A stretch of DNA of 62,811 nucleotides from Betaproteobacteria bacterium. Lineage in GTDB: Bacteria; Pseudomonadota; Gammaproteobacteria; Burkholderiales; SG8-41. Shown here piece by piece: positions 45,204 to 53,766 of this stretch. The notes under the pieces are model-generated. The model was not told the origin of the DNA. It searched no databases and saw only the letters and a list, made by a program, of their open reading frames with translations. The position numbers and the translations under genes are program-made. The DNA lies in contig JANXSE010000359.1 of assembly GCA_025356695.1 (NCBI GenBank), forward strand, positions 1-62,811, given 5' to 3'. The first letter of the stretch is position 1. Each line of letters starts with the position of its first letter.

Positions 45204-45962
45204 ATGATCAAGTGTCCGAAATGCGCTTATGAGCGTCGTGCAGAGGACAGGGGCGATGCGGGCATCTGTCCCGCCTGCGGTCTCGTCTTCGCAAAATGGG
45301 TCAGCCGCACACTGGGTACGGCGCAGTTGCGGCGTCAGGAAGAGAGCGCCGGGAGTGATGAGGGCGGCGGGCGTCTTGCCGGCCTCATCGAGCAACTGAC
45401 GTTTGTCGAACCGCGCACCGATACGATGCTGTTCTGGGGGCGGGTTGCGTTGTTCACCGTGTTTGTCGTCTGGGGGCTGTACTTCGTGACCCTGGATTTG
45501 CGCACCAACGATATCGGCGCGTCGTTCATGCATCGGGTCAATCTGGTGTTTCATGAGGCCGGGCACGTAATCTTCATGCCGTTCGGCCAGTTCATGCATA
45601 TTCTGGGCGGCAGTCTTGGCCAGTTGCTCATGCCCGCCGTCGTGCTGGGCGTGATGGTCTTCAAGAACCACGATAACTTCGGTGGTTCGATCTGCCTGTG
45701 GTGGATCGGCCAGAGTCTCAAGGACCTAGCGCCGTACATCAACGACGCGCGTGATCTCCAATTGCAGTTGCTGACCGGCAACAGCCAGGACGTTCCGGAA
45801 ACGCATGACTGGGCGAACATACTGCTCGATCTTGGGTTGATTTTCCGCGAGAAGAAAATCGCGCTCGGCGCCGATATCATCGGCAGCCTAATCATGCTGC
45901 TCGCACTGGCCTGGGGCGCGTACTTGTTGTTGAAGCAATATCGCAATCTCGATCGCGGGTGA
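45204..45962 (+). CDS. Zinc-ribbon membrane protein with HEAGH motif (M50-like)
   Basis: A 252-residue protein. Zinc ribbon at the N-terminus with C4, C7, C22 and C25 (KCPKC, GICPACG). Three or four membrane helices follow (about 78-96, 138-154, 228-246). HEAGH at 117-121 (LVFHEAGHVIF) matches the HExxH zinc motif of intramembrane M50 proteases. A second M50 motif (NxxPxxxxDG) is not seen; LAPYINDARD is the nearest. It could be an intramembrane protease with a cytosolic sensor ribbon. Start ATG at 45204 was chosen so that the ribbon is at the N-terminus. Ends ten bases before relA. Confidence 0.7.
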   Translation: MIKCPKCAYERRAEDRGDAGICPACGLVFAKWVSRTLGTAQLRRQEESAGSDEGGGRLAGLIEQLTFVEPRTDTMLFWGRVALFTVFVVWGLYFVTLDLRTNDIGASFMHRVNLVFHEAGHVIFMPFGQFMHILGGSLGQLLMPAVVLGVMVFKNHDNFGGSICLWWIGQSLKDLAPYINDARDLQLQLLTGNSQDVPETHDWANILLDLGLIFREKKIALGADIIGSLIMLLALAWGAYLLLKQYRNLDRG

Positions 45963-45972
45963 AGTGGCGGCA

Positions 45973-48123
45973 ATGGCAAATCATTTGAAACTCGTGACGC
46001 CTGCGGATGAGGGCAACACCGGTGCAATGCTGGCGGCACTCGACGCCGCGTATCCGGCGGAGGACCGTGCGCGGGTGCGGCAGGCGCTGGCCTGGATTGC
46101 CGCACAGGCTGCCGGCCGCCGCCTGGCGAGTGGTGAATCCATGTTCGACCACGCGGTCGCGACCGTCGAGATATTGCTTGCGTTCAGGCCGGACATTGAG
46201 TGTGTGGCCGCGGGTTTGCTCGGGCGCTATGCCGAAGATCCCGCATTGATGCTCGCGATGCGCGAGTCATTCGGCGCCGGCGTTGCTGCGCTGGCCGACG
46301 GCGCAGCGCGCATGCTGACGATCGAGGAACTGGGCGGGCGCATCGAGCCCAGCAGCACCGCCGGCGCGCAGCTTGAATCGCTGCGCAAGATGCTGCTGGC
46401 GATGGCGCAGGACATGCGCGTCGTTCTGATCAAGCTGGCCGACCAGGTGCAAACGCTGAGGCATGCGGTCAAAAGTGACGACGAACCGCAGCGCCTGGCG
46501 GCGGCGCGGCTGGCGCTGGATATTTATGCGCCGCTGGCGAACCGTCTAGGGGTCTGGCAGTTGAAGTGGGAGATCGAGGATCTCGCGCTGCGCATAATCG
46601 ATCCCGAGACCTACCGGCGCATCGCGCATTGGCTCGATGAAAAGCGCAACGACCGCGAAAGTTATATTGCCGGTGTGATCACGCAACTGCGCGCAACGCT
46701 GGCGGAATCCGGCATCACTGCGGAGATCAGCGGGCGCCCCAAGCACATCTACAGCATCTACAACAAGATGCGTAACAAGGAACTCGATTTCGCGTCCCTG
46801 TACGATGTGCGCGCGGTGCGCGCAATCGTCGCCGACGTCAAATCCTGTTATGCCGTGCTGGGTCTTGTGCATAACCTGTGGACGCCGCTACCCGGCGAGT
46901 TCGACGACTATATCGCGCGGCCCAAGGGCAACAACTATCGTTCGTTGCACACGGCTGTCATCGGGCCGGGCGGCAAGCCGCTTGAAATCCAGATCCGCAC
47001 CTCTGAAATGCATCAGCATGCGGAGTTCGGCGTTGCCGCGCACTGGCGTTATAAAGAAGGCTCGAACCGCGATGCGCGCTACGACGACAAGATTGCGTGG
47101 CTGCGGCAGGTTGTCGAGTGGAAAGATGAAATGGCCGATGCCGGCGGTTTGTTCGCCGACACCATTTATGTGCTGACGCCGCAGGGGCGCGTGATCGATC
47201 TACCGGTGGATGCGACGCCGATTGATTTCGCCTACCACCTGCATAGCGACCTTGGTCACCGTTGCCGTGGCGCCAGGGTCGACGGGGCAATGGTGCCGCT
47301 GAACATGCCATTGAAGAACGGCCAGTGCGTCGAGGTGATCGCCGCCAAGCAGGGCGGGCCAAGCCGCGACTGGCTGAATCCGGCGCTGGGTTTTCTGAAG
47401 AGCAACGGGGCGCGCAACAGGGTCCGACAATGGTTCAACCGGCAGAATTTCGAGACATCGGTAACGCAAGGGCGCACGCTCGTCGACCGCGAACTGCAGC
47501 GCCAGGGCATGACGCGTCTCAATCTGGAAACGCTGGCACGGCAGTTTGGTTTCAACAAGATCGACGATTTTCTCGCCAATGTCGGGCGTGGCGAAATCGG
47601 CCCGCGACAACTGCACAACGGTCTTGTGCCGCAGGAGGCAGAGCCGGCTGTTGCCGAAGAGGCGCCGATCGTGCGCAAGGCGCGTGCGCAACCCGGCGGC
47701 ATACTCGTCGTCGGCGTCGATAAGTTGCTGACGGTGCCGGCGCGCTGCTGCAAGCCGGCACCGCCGGACGCGATCATCGGTTTTGTCTCGCGTGGTCGCG
47801 GCGTGACGATACACCGCAGGGGCTGTCTGAACGTCCCGTTGTTGAGCGCGGAGCGTCTGGTTGAAGCCGAGTGGGGCGATTCGCCGCTGGCGACATTTCC
47901 GGTCGATATCGTCATTGATGCCGGTGACCGCACAGGACTTCTGCGCGACATCACGGAAATTCTTTCGCGCGAGCATATCAATGTGACGGCAACCAACAGC
48001 GTAAGCCGTTCAGTATCCGCGCGCATGATGTTGACCGTCGAAGTGCCGAATCTCGGGCAACTCGAACGCGTGCTGGCGTTGATACGCGCGGTGCCGGGCG
48101 TGGCCCGCGCAGCGCGGCGCTGA
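45973..48123 (+). CDS. relA: (p)ppGpp synthetase RelA
   Basis: Makes (p)ppGpp on starved ribosomes. About 716 residues: degenerate HD domain (where bifunctional enzymes have LLHDVVEDT this one has AGLLGRYAED), synthetase domain with DVRAVRAIV and the acidic EFDD motif (PGEFDDYIARPKGNNYRSLHT), TGS (VIDLPVDATPIDFAYHLHS) and a C-terminal ACT domain. The EXDD motif and lost HD mark monofunctional RelA, not SpoT. A GTG nine bases upstream is an alternative start. It lies just after the M50-like gene. Confidence 0.95.
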   Translation: MANHLKLVTPADEGNTGAMLAALDAAYPAEDRARVRQALAWIAAQAAGRRLASGESMFDHAVATVEILLAFRPDIECVAAGLLGRYAEDPALMLAMRESFGAGVAALADGAARMLTIEELGGRIEPSSTAGAQLESLRKMLLAMAQDMRVVLIKLADQVQTLRHAVKSDDEPQRLAAARLALDIYAPLANRLGVWQLKWEIEDLALRIIDPETYRRIAHWLDEKRNDRESYIAGVITQLRATLAESGITAEISGRPKHIYSIYNKMRNKELDFASLYDVRAVRAIVADVKSCYAVLGLVHNLWTPLPGEFDDYIARPKGNNYRSLHTAVIGPGGKPLEIQIRTSEMHQHAEFGVAAHWRYKEGSNRDARYDDKIAWLRQVVEWKDEMADAGGLFADTIYVLTPQGRVIDLPVDATPIDFAYHLHSDLGHRCRGARVDGAMVPLNMPLKNGQCVEVIAAKQGGPSRDWLNPALGFLKSNGARNRVRQWFNRQNFETSVTQGRTLVDRELQRQGMTRLNLETLARQFGFNKIDDFLANVGRGEIGPRQLHNGLVPQEAEPAVAEEAPIVRKARAQPGGILVVGVDKLLTVPARCCKPAPPDAIIGFVSRGRGVTIHRRGCLNVPLLSAERLVEAEWGDSPLATFPVDIVIDAGDRTGLLRDITEILSREHINVTATNSVSRSVSARMMLTVEVPNLGQLERVLALIRAVPGVARAARR

Positions 48124-48132
48124 GCGCGCGCC

Positions 48133-48918
48133 TTACTTCGCGCAGCGAAAACTGATGTTGTGGTGACCGGCGCGTGGATTGCGCGATAGCGTGCGGCCGC
48201 GTTGTGTCGTGGTGATTTCGCCGGCGGGCGAGTCATGCCCGCCGCCGCGCGTGCCGCGCACCGGGCCGGCGGTCAGATCTTCGCGGCCATCGTTGGCGTT
48301 GTAGGGATAAGGCTTGTAGGCGCTCGATATCCATTCCCAGGCATTGCCCGCCATGCCCAGTGTGCCGAACGGCCCGCGGCCGGCGGCAAAGGCGTCAGTG
48401 GCCGCGGTTTCATTGAAATGTTTACCAAACTGCGCGCGTGCCGCATCCGGCGCCGCGTTGCCCCACGGATATTTGCGGCCGTCATCACCGCGCGCGGCCC
48501 TTTCCCATTCGGCTTCGGTCGGAAGCCGTTTGCCACGCCAGGCGCAATAGTCGCGTGCGCCGGCCCAGGTCGGTTCCACCGCAGGATGATTTTCGAATCC
48601 GCGATCGGCCAACCAGTGTTTGCCCGCCTGATGAATGCGCGCGTCATTGTCATCAAAGTCATAGAGGCGTTCACTGTTGCGATTGTGGGTGCCAACGGCA
48701 TTGAGAAATTCTGCAAAACGTTCGTTGGTGACCGGCAAGCGGTCGATTTCGAAGGCCTCAACGCGGACCGTGTGTGCCGGATGCTCGTCGTCCGGGCCGT
48801 CATTGCTGCCCATGGTCAGCGTGCCCGCCGGGATCGGCAGCATTTCTGCAATTGGAGCGGCAGCGCCTGCCGTGCCGCAGGTGATCAGTAACAGAAACAA
48901 TACGTATGGGCGGATCAT
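48133..48918 (-). CDS. SUMF1 / formylglycine-generating-enzyme-like protein
   Basis: A 261-residue exported protein with a signal peptide (1-20) and a SUMF1 fold (about 27-260). Motifs: IPAGTLTMGSND, DRLPVTNERFAEFLNAVG, YCAWRGKRLPTEAEWERAARG, GMAGNAWEWISSAY, RGGGHDSPAGE, ending ISFRCAK. The paired active-site cysteines of true formylglycine-generating enzyme are not seen near the C-terminal block, so this is probably a non-sulfatase-maturing member (binding or other modification). Start ATG 48918 suits the signal. Function unknown. Convergent with relA. Confidence 0.85.
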   Translation of the reverse strand: MIRPYVLFLLLITCGTAGAAAPIAEMLPIPAGTLTMGSNDGPDDEHPAHTVRVEAFEIDRLPVTNERFAEFLNAVGTHNRNSERLYDFDDNDARIHQAGKHWLADRGFENHPAVEPTWAGARDYCAWRGKRLPTEAEWERAARGDDGRKYPWGNAAPDAARAQFGKHFNETAATDAFAAGRGPFGTLGMAGNAWEWISSAYKPYPYNANDGREDLTAGPVRGTRGGGHDSPAGEITTTQRGRTLSRNPRAGHHNISFRCAK

Positions 48919-49065
48919 GGCAGGGTCACCGGTGCAATGAGGGACTCGTTGAGACGAGCATGCCGGTTGCAGGTGCGGCATGTGGCCGATTCGAGCCGCG
49001 ACTATATTGCGCGCGGGTATCGACGGCAATGGCAGCGGTGCTTTGCCCTCAAGACCATGATTCAT

Positions 49066-49094
49066 TTGAACCATCAGACGGAAACGGGTAGAAT
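49066..49094 (+). promoter_or_regulatory. tRNA-Val promoter
   Basis: TTGAAC (49066-49071), 17 bases, TAGAAT (49089-49094). Transcription would start near 49101, five bases before the mature tRNA. A good sigma-70 match. Confidence 0.75.
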
Positions 49095-49105
49095 GCCGCC
49101 TTCCC

Positions 49106-49182
49106 AGGCGCGTAGCTCAGTTGGTTAGAGCACCACCTTGACATGGTGGGGGTCGTTGGTTCGAATCCAATCGCGCCTACCA
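49106..49182 (+). tRNA. tRNA-Val (GAC)
   Basis: 77 bases with the CCA encoded (49180-49182). Acceptor stem AGGCGCG/CGCGCCT pairs fully; D-arm GCTCAGTTGGTTAGAGC; anticodon loop TTGACAT in a CCACC/GGTGG stem gives anticodon GAC, reading GUC and GUU; T-loop TTCGAAT. Lies 189 bases upstream of thrS, which may share its transcript but for the hairpin before thrS. Confidence 0.97.
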
Positions 49183-49320
49183 ACAATTCAAATTTAAATG
49201 TGACGCACGGCGCGACAGCACCGTCTGCGGCAAACGTCGGATACGGAAGCGAGCGTTATGACACCGCGAACTAGTATCGTTGCCCCGCCGATTTGCTAGT
49301 CGCGTTTTGTCCTGTCAATA

Positions 49321-49347
49321 AAAAAGTGCGGCTGGTCCGCACTTTTT
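49321..49347 (+). terminator. Intrinsic terminator between tRNA-Val and thrS
   Basis: AAAAAGTGCGG (49321-49331) pairs with CCGCACTTTTT (49337-49347) around CTGGT, and the T-run continues (TTTTTGTTTTTG). It ends only 24 bases before the thrS start. It should end tRNA-Val transcription; because it would lie in any thrS leader from further upstream it may also work as an attenuator for the operon. Confidence 0.8.
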
Positions 49348-49371
49348 GTTTTTGTAATCGGGATTTCTGAA

Positions 49372-51288
49372 ATGATCAATGTGAAGCTTCCGGACGGTTC
49401 GCTGCGTCCGTTCGACAAAGCGGTGTCGGTCGCGGCAGTGGCCGCCTCCATTGGCCCCGGGCTGGCCAAGGCGGCGCTCGCCGGTCGCGTCAACGGCAAG
49501 TTGGTCGATCTGTCCCATGTCATGGACGCCGATGCCGATCTGGCGATCATCACTGACAAGGATGCCGACGGTCTTGATTTGATCCGTCACTCGACCGCGC
49601 ACCTGCTGGCCTATGCGGTGAAGGAACTGTTTCCCGACGCGCAGGTGACGATTGGCCCGGTGATCGAAAACGGTTTCTTTTACGATTTCTCGTACCAGCG
49701 CCCGTTCGCGCCGGAAGATCTGCAGGCCATCGAAAAACGCATGGCTGAACTGGCCAAACGCAATATTCCGGTGTCGCGCGAAGAGTGGCCGCGCGACAAG
49801 GCGGTCGAGTTTTTCAAGTCGATCGGCGAGCACTACAAGGCGGAAATCATCGCGTCGATTCCGGCCGATCAGGCGGTGTCGCTGTATCGCGAGGGCGATT
49901 TCATCGATCTGTGCCGCGGACCGCATGTGCCGTCGACCGGTAAGCTGAAGGCCTTCAAGCTGATGAAGGTGGCCGGCGCCTACTGGCGCGGTGATTCGAA
50001 AAACGAAATGCTGCAGCGAATTTACGGCACGGCGTGGGCGAAGAAAGAGGAACTCGACGCTTATCTGCTGATGCTGGAGGAAGCCGAGAAACGCGATCAC
50101 CGCCGCCTTGCCAAACACCTCGATTTATTTCACATGCAGGAAGAGGCGCCGGGGCTGGTGTTCTGGCATCCGCATGGCTGGACGGTGTGGCAGCAGGTCG
50201 AACAGTACATGCGGCGTATTTACCAGGACCACGGCTACAAGGAAGTGCGTTGCCCGCAGATTCTCGACCGTTCGCTGTGGGAGAAGTCCGGCCACTGGGA
50301 GAACTACAAGGAGAACATGTTCACTACGGCGAGCGAGAATCGCGATTACGCGATCAAGCCGATGAACTGCCCGGGACACGTGCAGATCTACAATGCAGGC
50401 CTGCACAGCTATCGCGATCTGCCGCTGCGTTATGGTGAATTCGGCGCCTGCCACCGCAACGAACCGTCGGGTGCGCTGCACGGCATCATGCGGGTGCGCG
50501 GTTTCACACAGGACGACGGCCATATTTTTTGCACGCCGGCGCAAATCCAGCCGGAAGTCGCGGCGTTCATCGATTTGCTGATCGGCGTTTACAAGGATTT
50601 CGGTTTTGATGACATCATCTACAAGCTTTCGACGCGGCCGCCGAAGCGGGTTGGCGCCGACGAAACCTGGGATGTGGCGGAAAAGGCGCTGGCCGACGCC
50701 TTGAACGCCAAAGGGGTGGCGTGGGAAACGTTGCCGGGCGAGGGGGCCTTTTACGGTCCGAAGATTGAGTTTTCGCTGAAAGACTCGATCGGCCGGGTCT
50801 GGCAATGCGGCACCATCCAGGTCGATTTCTCGATGCCCGGGCGCCTTGGTGCCGAATACGTCGACGTGGACGACACGCGCAAGACGCCGGTCATGCTGCA
50901 CCGGGCGATCGTCGGTTCCATGGAGCGGTTTATTGGTATTTTGATCGAAAACTTCGCCGGCGCGCTGCCGGTCTGGCTGGCGCCAGTCCAGGTTGTGGTC
51001 ATGAATATCACGGCCAATCAGGCGGCTTATGCGGAAGGGGTGTTGCGGCAATTACGCCAATCCGGGCTGCGTGCCGAAGGTGACTTGAGAAATGAGAAAA
51101 TAACCTATAAAATTCGGGAACATAGTCTGCAAAAGCGGCCCTACCAGATAATTCTGGGTGACAAGGAAATGGCAGCGCAGACAGTTGCCGTGCGAACCCG
51201 CAAAGGCGAAGACCTCGGACAAATGCCCGTTTCGGTCTTCATTGAGCGCCTTCAACACGAGGTGAAAAATTTCGGGCGTGCGGCATAA
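49372..51288 (+). CDS. thrS: Threonyl-tRNA synthetase
   Basis: Charges tRNA-Thr and heads the translation operon. 638 residues, normal. TGS domain (1-62), editing domain with HSTAH (H73, H77), class II core with motif 2 [14 protein letters not shown] and zinc ligand Cys in MNCPGH, motif 3 [13 protein letters not shown], anticodon domain from about 540. The ATG is 24 bases after a strong terminator hairpin. The next gene, infC, starts 25 bases beyond the stop. Confidence 0.97.
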   Translation: MINVKLPDGSLRPFDKAVSVAAVAASIGPGLAKAALAGRVNGKLVDLSHVMDADADLAIITDKDADGLDLIRHSTAHLLAYAVKELFPDAQVTIGPVIENGFFYDFSYQRPFAPEDLQAIEKRMAELAKRNIPVSREEWPRDKAVEFFKSIGEHYKAEIIASIPADQAVSLYREGDFIDLCRGPHVPSTGKLKAFKLMKVAGAYWRGDSKNEMLQRIYGTAWAKKEELDAYLLMLEEAEKRDHRRLAKHLDLFHMQEEAPGLVFWHPHGWTVWQQVEQYMRRIYQDHGYKEVRCPQILDRSLWEKSGHWENYKENMFTTASENRDYAIKPMNCPGHVQIYNAGLHSYRDLPLRYGEFGACHRNEPSGALHGIMRVRGFTQDDGHIFCTPAQIQPEVAAFIDLLIGVYKDFGFDDIIYKLSTRPPKRVGADETWDVAEKALADALNAKGVAWETLPGEGAFYGPKIEFSLKDSIGRVWQCGTIQVDFSMPGRLGAEYVDVDDTRKTPVMLHRAIVGSMERFIGILIENFAGALPVWLAPVQVVVMNITANQAAYAEGVLRQLRQSGLRAEGDLRNEKITYKIREHSLQKRPYQIILGDKEMAAQTVAVRTRKGEDLGQMPVSVFIERLQHEVKNFGRAA

Positions 51289-51313
51289 CTTTTTGATATA
51301 GCGGGGTTTTTGT

Positions 51314-51994
51314 ATCATTCAGGAAAAAGAGCCGCGCATTAACGGCGAAATTAACGCGCCCGAGATCAGGTTGATCGGGCCGAACGGCGAACAGGTTGGC
51401 ATCGTCAGCATCGCGTCCGCAGCGTCCCAGGCGGAGGCGGCAGAACTTGATCTGGTTGAGATCGCCCCGACGGCAGTGCCGCCGGTGTGCCGTATCATGG
51501 ATTACGGCAAGTTCAAGTATCGCGAAAGCAAGAAACGTCACGAGGCCAAGCTCAAGCAGAAGCAGATCGTCGTCAAGGAGGTCAAGTTCAGGCCGAGTAC
51601 CGACGAAGGCGATTACAAGATCAAGCTGCGGAACTTGACCAAGTTTCTGGAAGAGGGCGACAAGACGAAAGTCACGTTGCGTTTCCGCGGCCGTGAGATG
51701 GCGCACCAGGAATTTGGTTTGCGCTTGATTGAACGGGTCAAGAACGACCTCGAACCGTACGCGGTGATCGAGCAGTATCCGAAGATGGAAGGCCGTCAGA
51801 TGGTGATGGTGTTGTCGCCGAAGCAAAAAGTGGTAAAACCGGCGGCGGCGCCCGCCGTCAAGAAACCTGCCGCTGCCAAACCGGCTGCGACGCCGACAGA
51901 GCCGGCAGCAGCAGAGCCGGCTGCAGCAGTGCCGGCTGCAGCAGTAGCGGCAGAACCGGTGGCAGTAGCGCCGGTCGTCGAAGAAAAGAAGTAG
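51314..51994 (+). CDS. infC: Translation initiation factor IF-3
   Basis: Binds the 30S subunit and proofreads initiation codons. The conserved N-terminus [20 protein letters not shown] is preceded only by IIQEKEP, and there is no ATG, GTG or TTG upstream; the frame begins at ATC (51314) followed by ATT (51317), with a GGGGT 7 to 10 bases before. IF-3 genes are known to start with ATT/ATC so that IF-3 represses its own synthesis. Starting at the first TTG (51371) would lose the N-domain. An Ala/Pro-rich tail of about 50 residues ([16 protein letters not shown]...) extends beyond the usual end. Also [12 protein letters not shown] and [10 protein letters not shown]. Confidence 0.95.
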   Translation: MIQEKEPRINGEINAPEIRLIGPNGEQVGIVSIASAASQAEAAELDLVEIAPTAVPPVCRIMDYGKFKYRESKKRHEAKLKQKQIVVKEVKFRPSTDEGDYKIKLRNLTKFLEEGDKTKVTLRFRGREMAHQEFGLRLIERVKNDLEPYAVIEQYPKMEGRQMVMVLSPKQKVVKPAAAPAVKKPAAAKPAATPTEPAAAEPAAAVPAAAVAAEPVAVAPVVEEKK

Positions 51995-52077
51995 CAGCAA
52001 CCAAAAAGTAGTTGTCCGGGTCCCCGAAGTCTTCCCGCAGGGAAGCACCTGGCGCTATGTTAGAAGAGGGAGCAGTC

Positions 52078-52275
52078 ATGCCCAAGATGAAGTCGAAGAG
52101 CGGCGCCAAAAAGCGCTTCAGAGTCACCGGCAGCGGTCGCGTCAAACGCGGCTCGGCATTTCGCCGGCACATCCTGACCAAGAAGACCACCAAGCGTAAG
52201 CGTCAGTTGCGCAGTGCGACCAGTGTGCATGAAAGCAACACGGGTTCCGTCCACGCAATGCTTCCGTACGCTTAA
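52078..52275 (+). CDS. rpmI: 50S ribosomal protein L35
   Basis: 65-residue basic protein: [37 protein letters not shown], ending MLPYA, all standard L35. ATG at 52078 is preceded by GAAGAGGGAG. The in-frame upstream codons from 52012 are not conserved. Lies between infC and rplT. Confidence 0.97.
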   Translation: MPKMKSKSGAKKRFRVTGSGRVKRGSAFRRHILTKKTTKRKRQLRSATSVHESNTGSVHAMLPYA

Positions 52276-52286
52276 GGAGTCCGAAC

Positions 52287-52646
52287 ATGCCAAGAGTCAA
52301 ACGTGGAGTTACCGCGCGCGCCAGCCACAAGAAAGTGCTCGCCCGTGCGAAGGGTTTTCGCGGTCGCCGCAATAACGTATTCCGCATCGCCAATGAAGCG
52401 GTCATGCGCGCCGGGCAGTACGCCTATCGCGACCGTCGCAACAAAAAACGCGATTTCCGCAGCCTGTGGATTGCGCGTATCAACGCTGCAGTGCGCGAGC
52501 ACGGCATGTCGTACAGCGTGTTCATGAACGGTTTGAAGAAAGCCGAGATTCTCGTCGACCGCAAGGTCCTCGCCGATATCGCGGTGATGGACAAACCGGC
52601 GTTTTCGAAGTTCGTCGAGAAAGCGAAAGCCAGTCTCGGCGCCTGA
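52287..52646 (+). CDS. rplT: 50S ribosomal protein L20
   Basis: 119 residues; [39 protein letters not shown] is the L20 N-terminal extension, then [17 protein letters not shown] and the [21 protein letters not shown]-domain. AAGGAGT Shine-Dalgarno. L20 in some bacteria represses rpmI-rplT translation; no pseudoknot was sought here. A strong terminator follows. Confidence 0.97.
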   Translation: MPRVKRGVTARASHKKVLARAKGFRGRRNNVFRIANEAVMRAGQYAYRDRRNKKRDFRSLWIARINAAVREHGMSYSVFMNGLKKAEILVDRKVLADIAVMDKPAFSKFVEKAKASLGA

Positions 52647-52661
52647 GCAAAATTGCCGGCG

Positions 52662-52693
52662 AAAAGGAGGCTGAGCCCAGCCTCCTTTTTTTT
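52662..52693 (+). terminator. Intrinsic terminator after rplT
   Basis: AAAAGGAGGCTG (52662-52673) and CAGCCTCCTTTT (52678-52689) form a 12-base stem with a four-base loop, followed by TTTT. It ends 17 bases before pheS. It must limit readthrough from rplT into pheST or serve as an attenuator; no Phe-rich leader peptide is visible in the gap. Confidence 0.85.
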
Positions 52694-52704
52694 CGGCTCC
52701 GTGA

Positions 52705-53697
<993 letters not shown>

Positions 53698-53766
53698 CGC
53701 TCCGGCGTGCTTGGTTTGACGCGATGAATTGATCCTGAATCTTCCGCTGCGATTGCAAAATATTTC

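Noticed and set aside
45973..48123. relA as bifunctional SpoT/Rel
   Set aside because: The HD hydrolase motif is degenerate and the synthetase has the EXDD motif.
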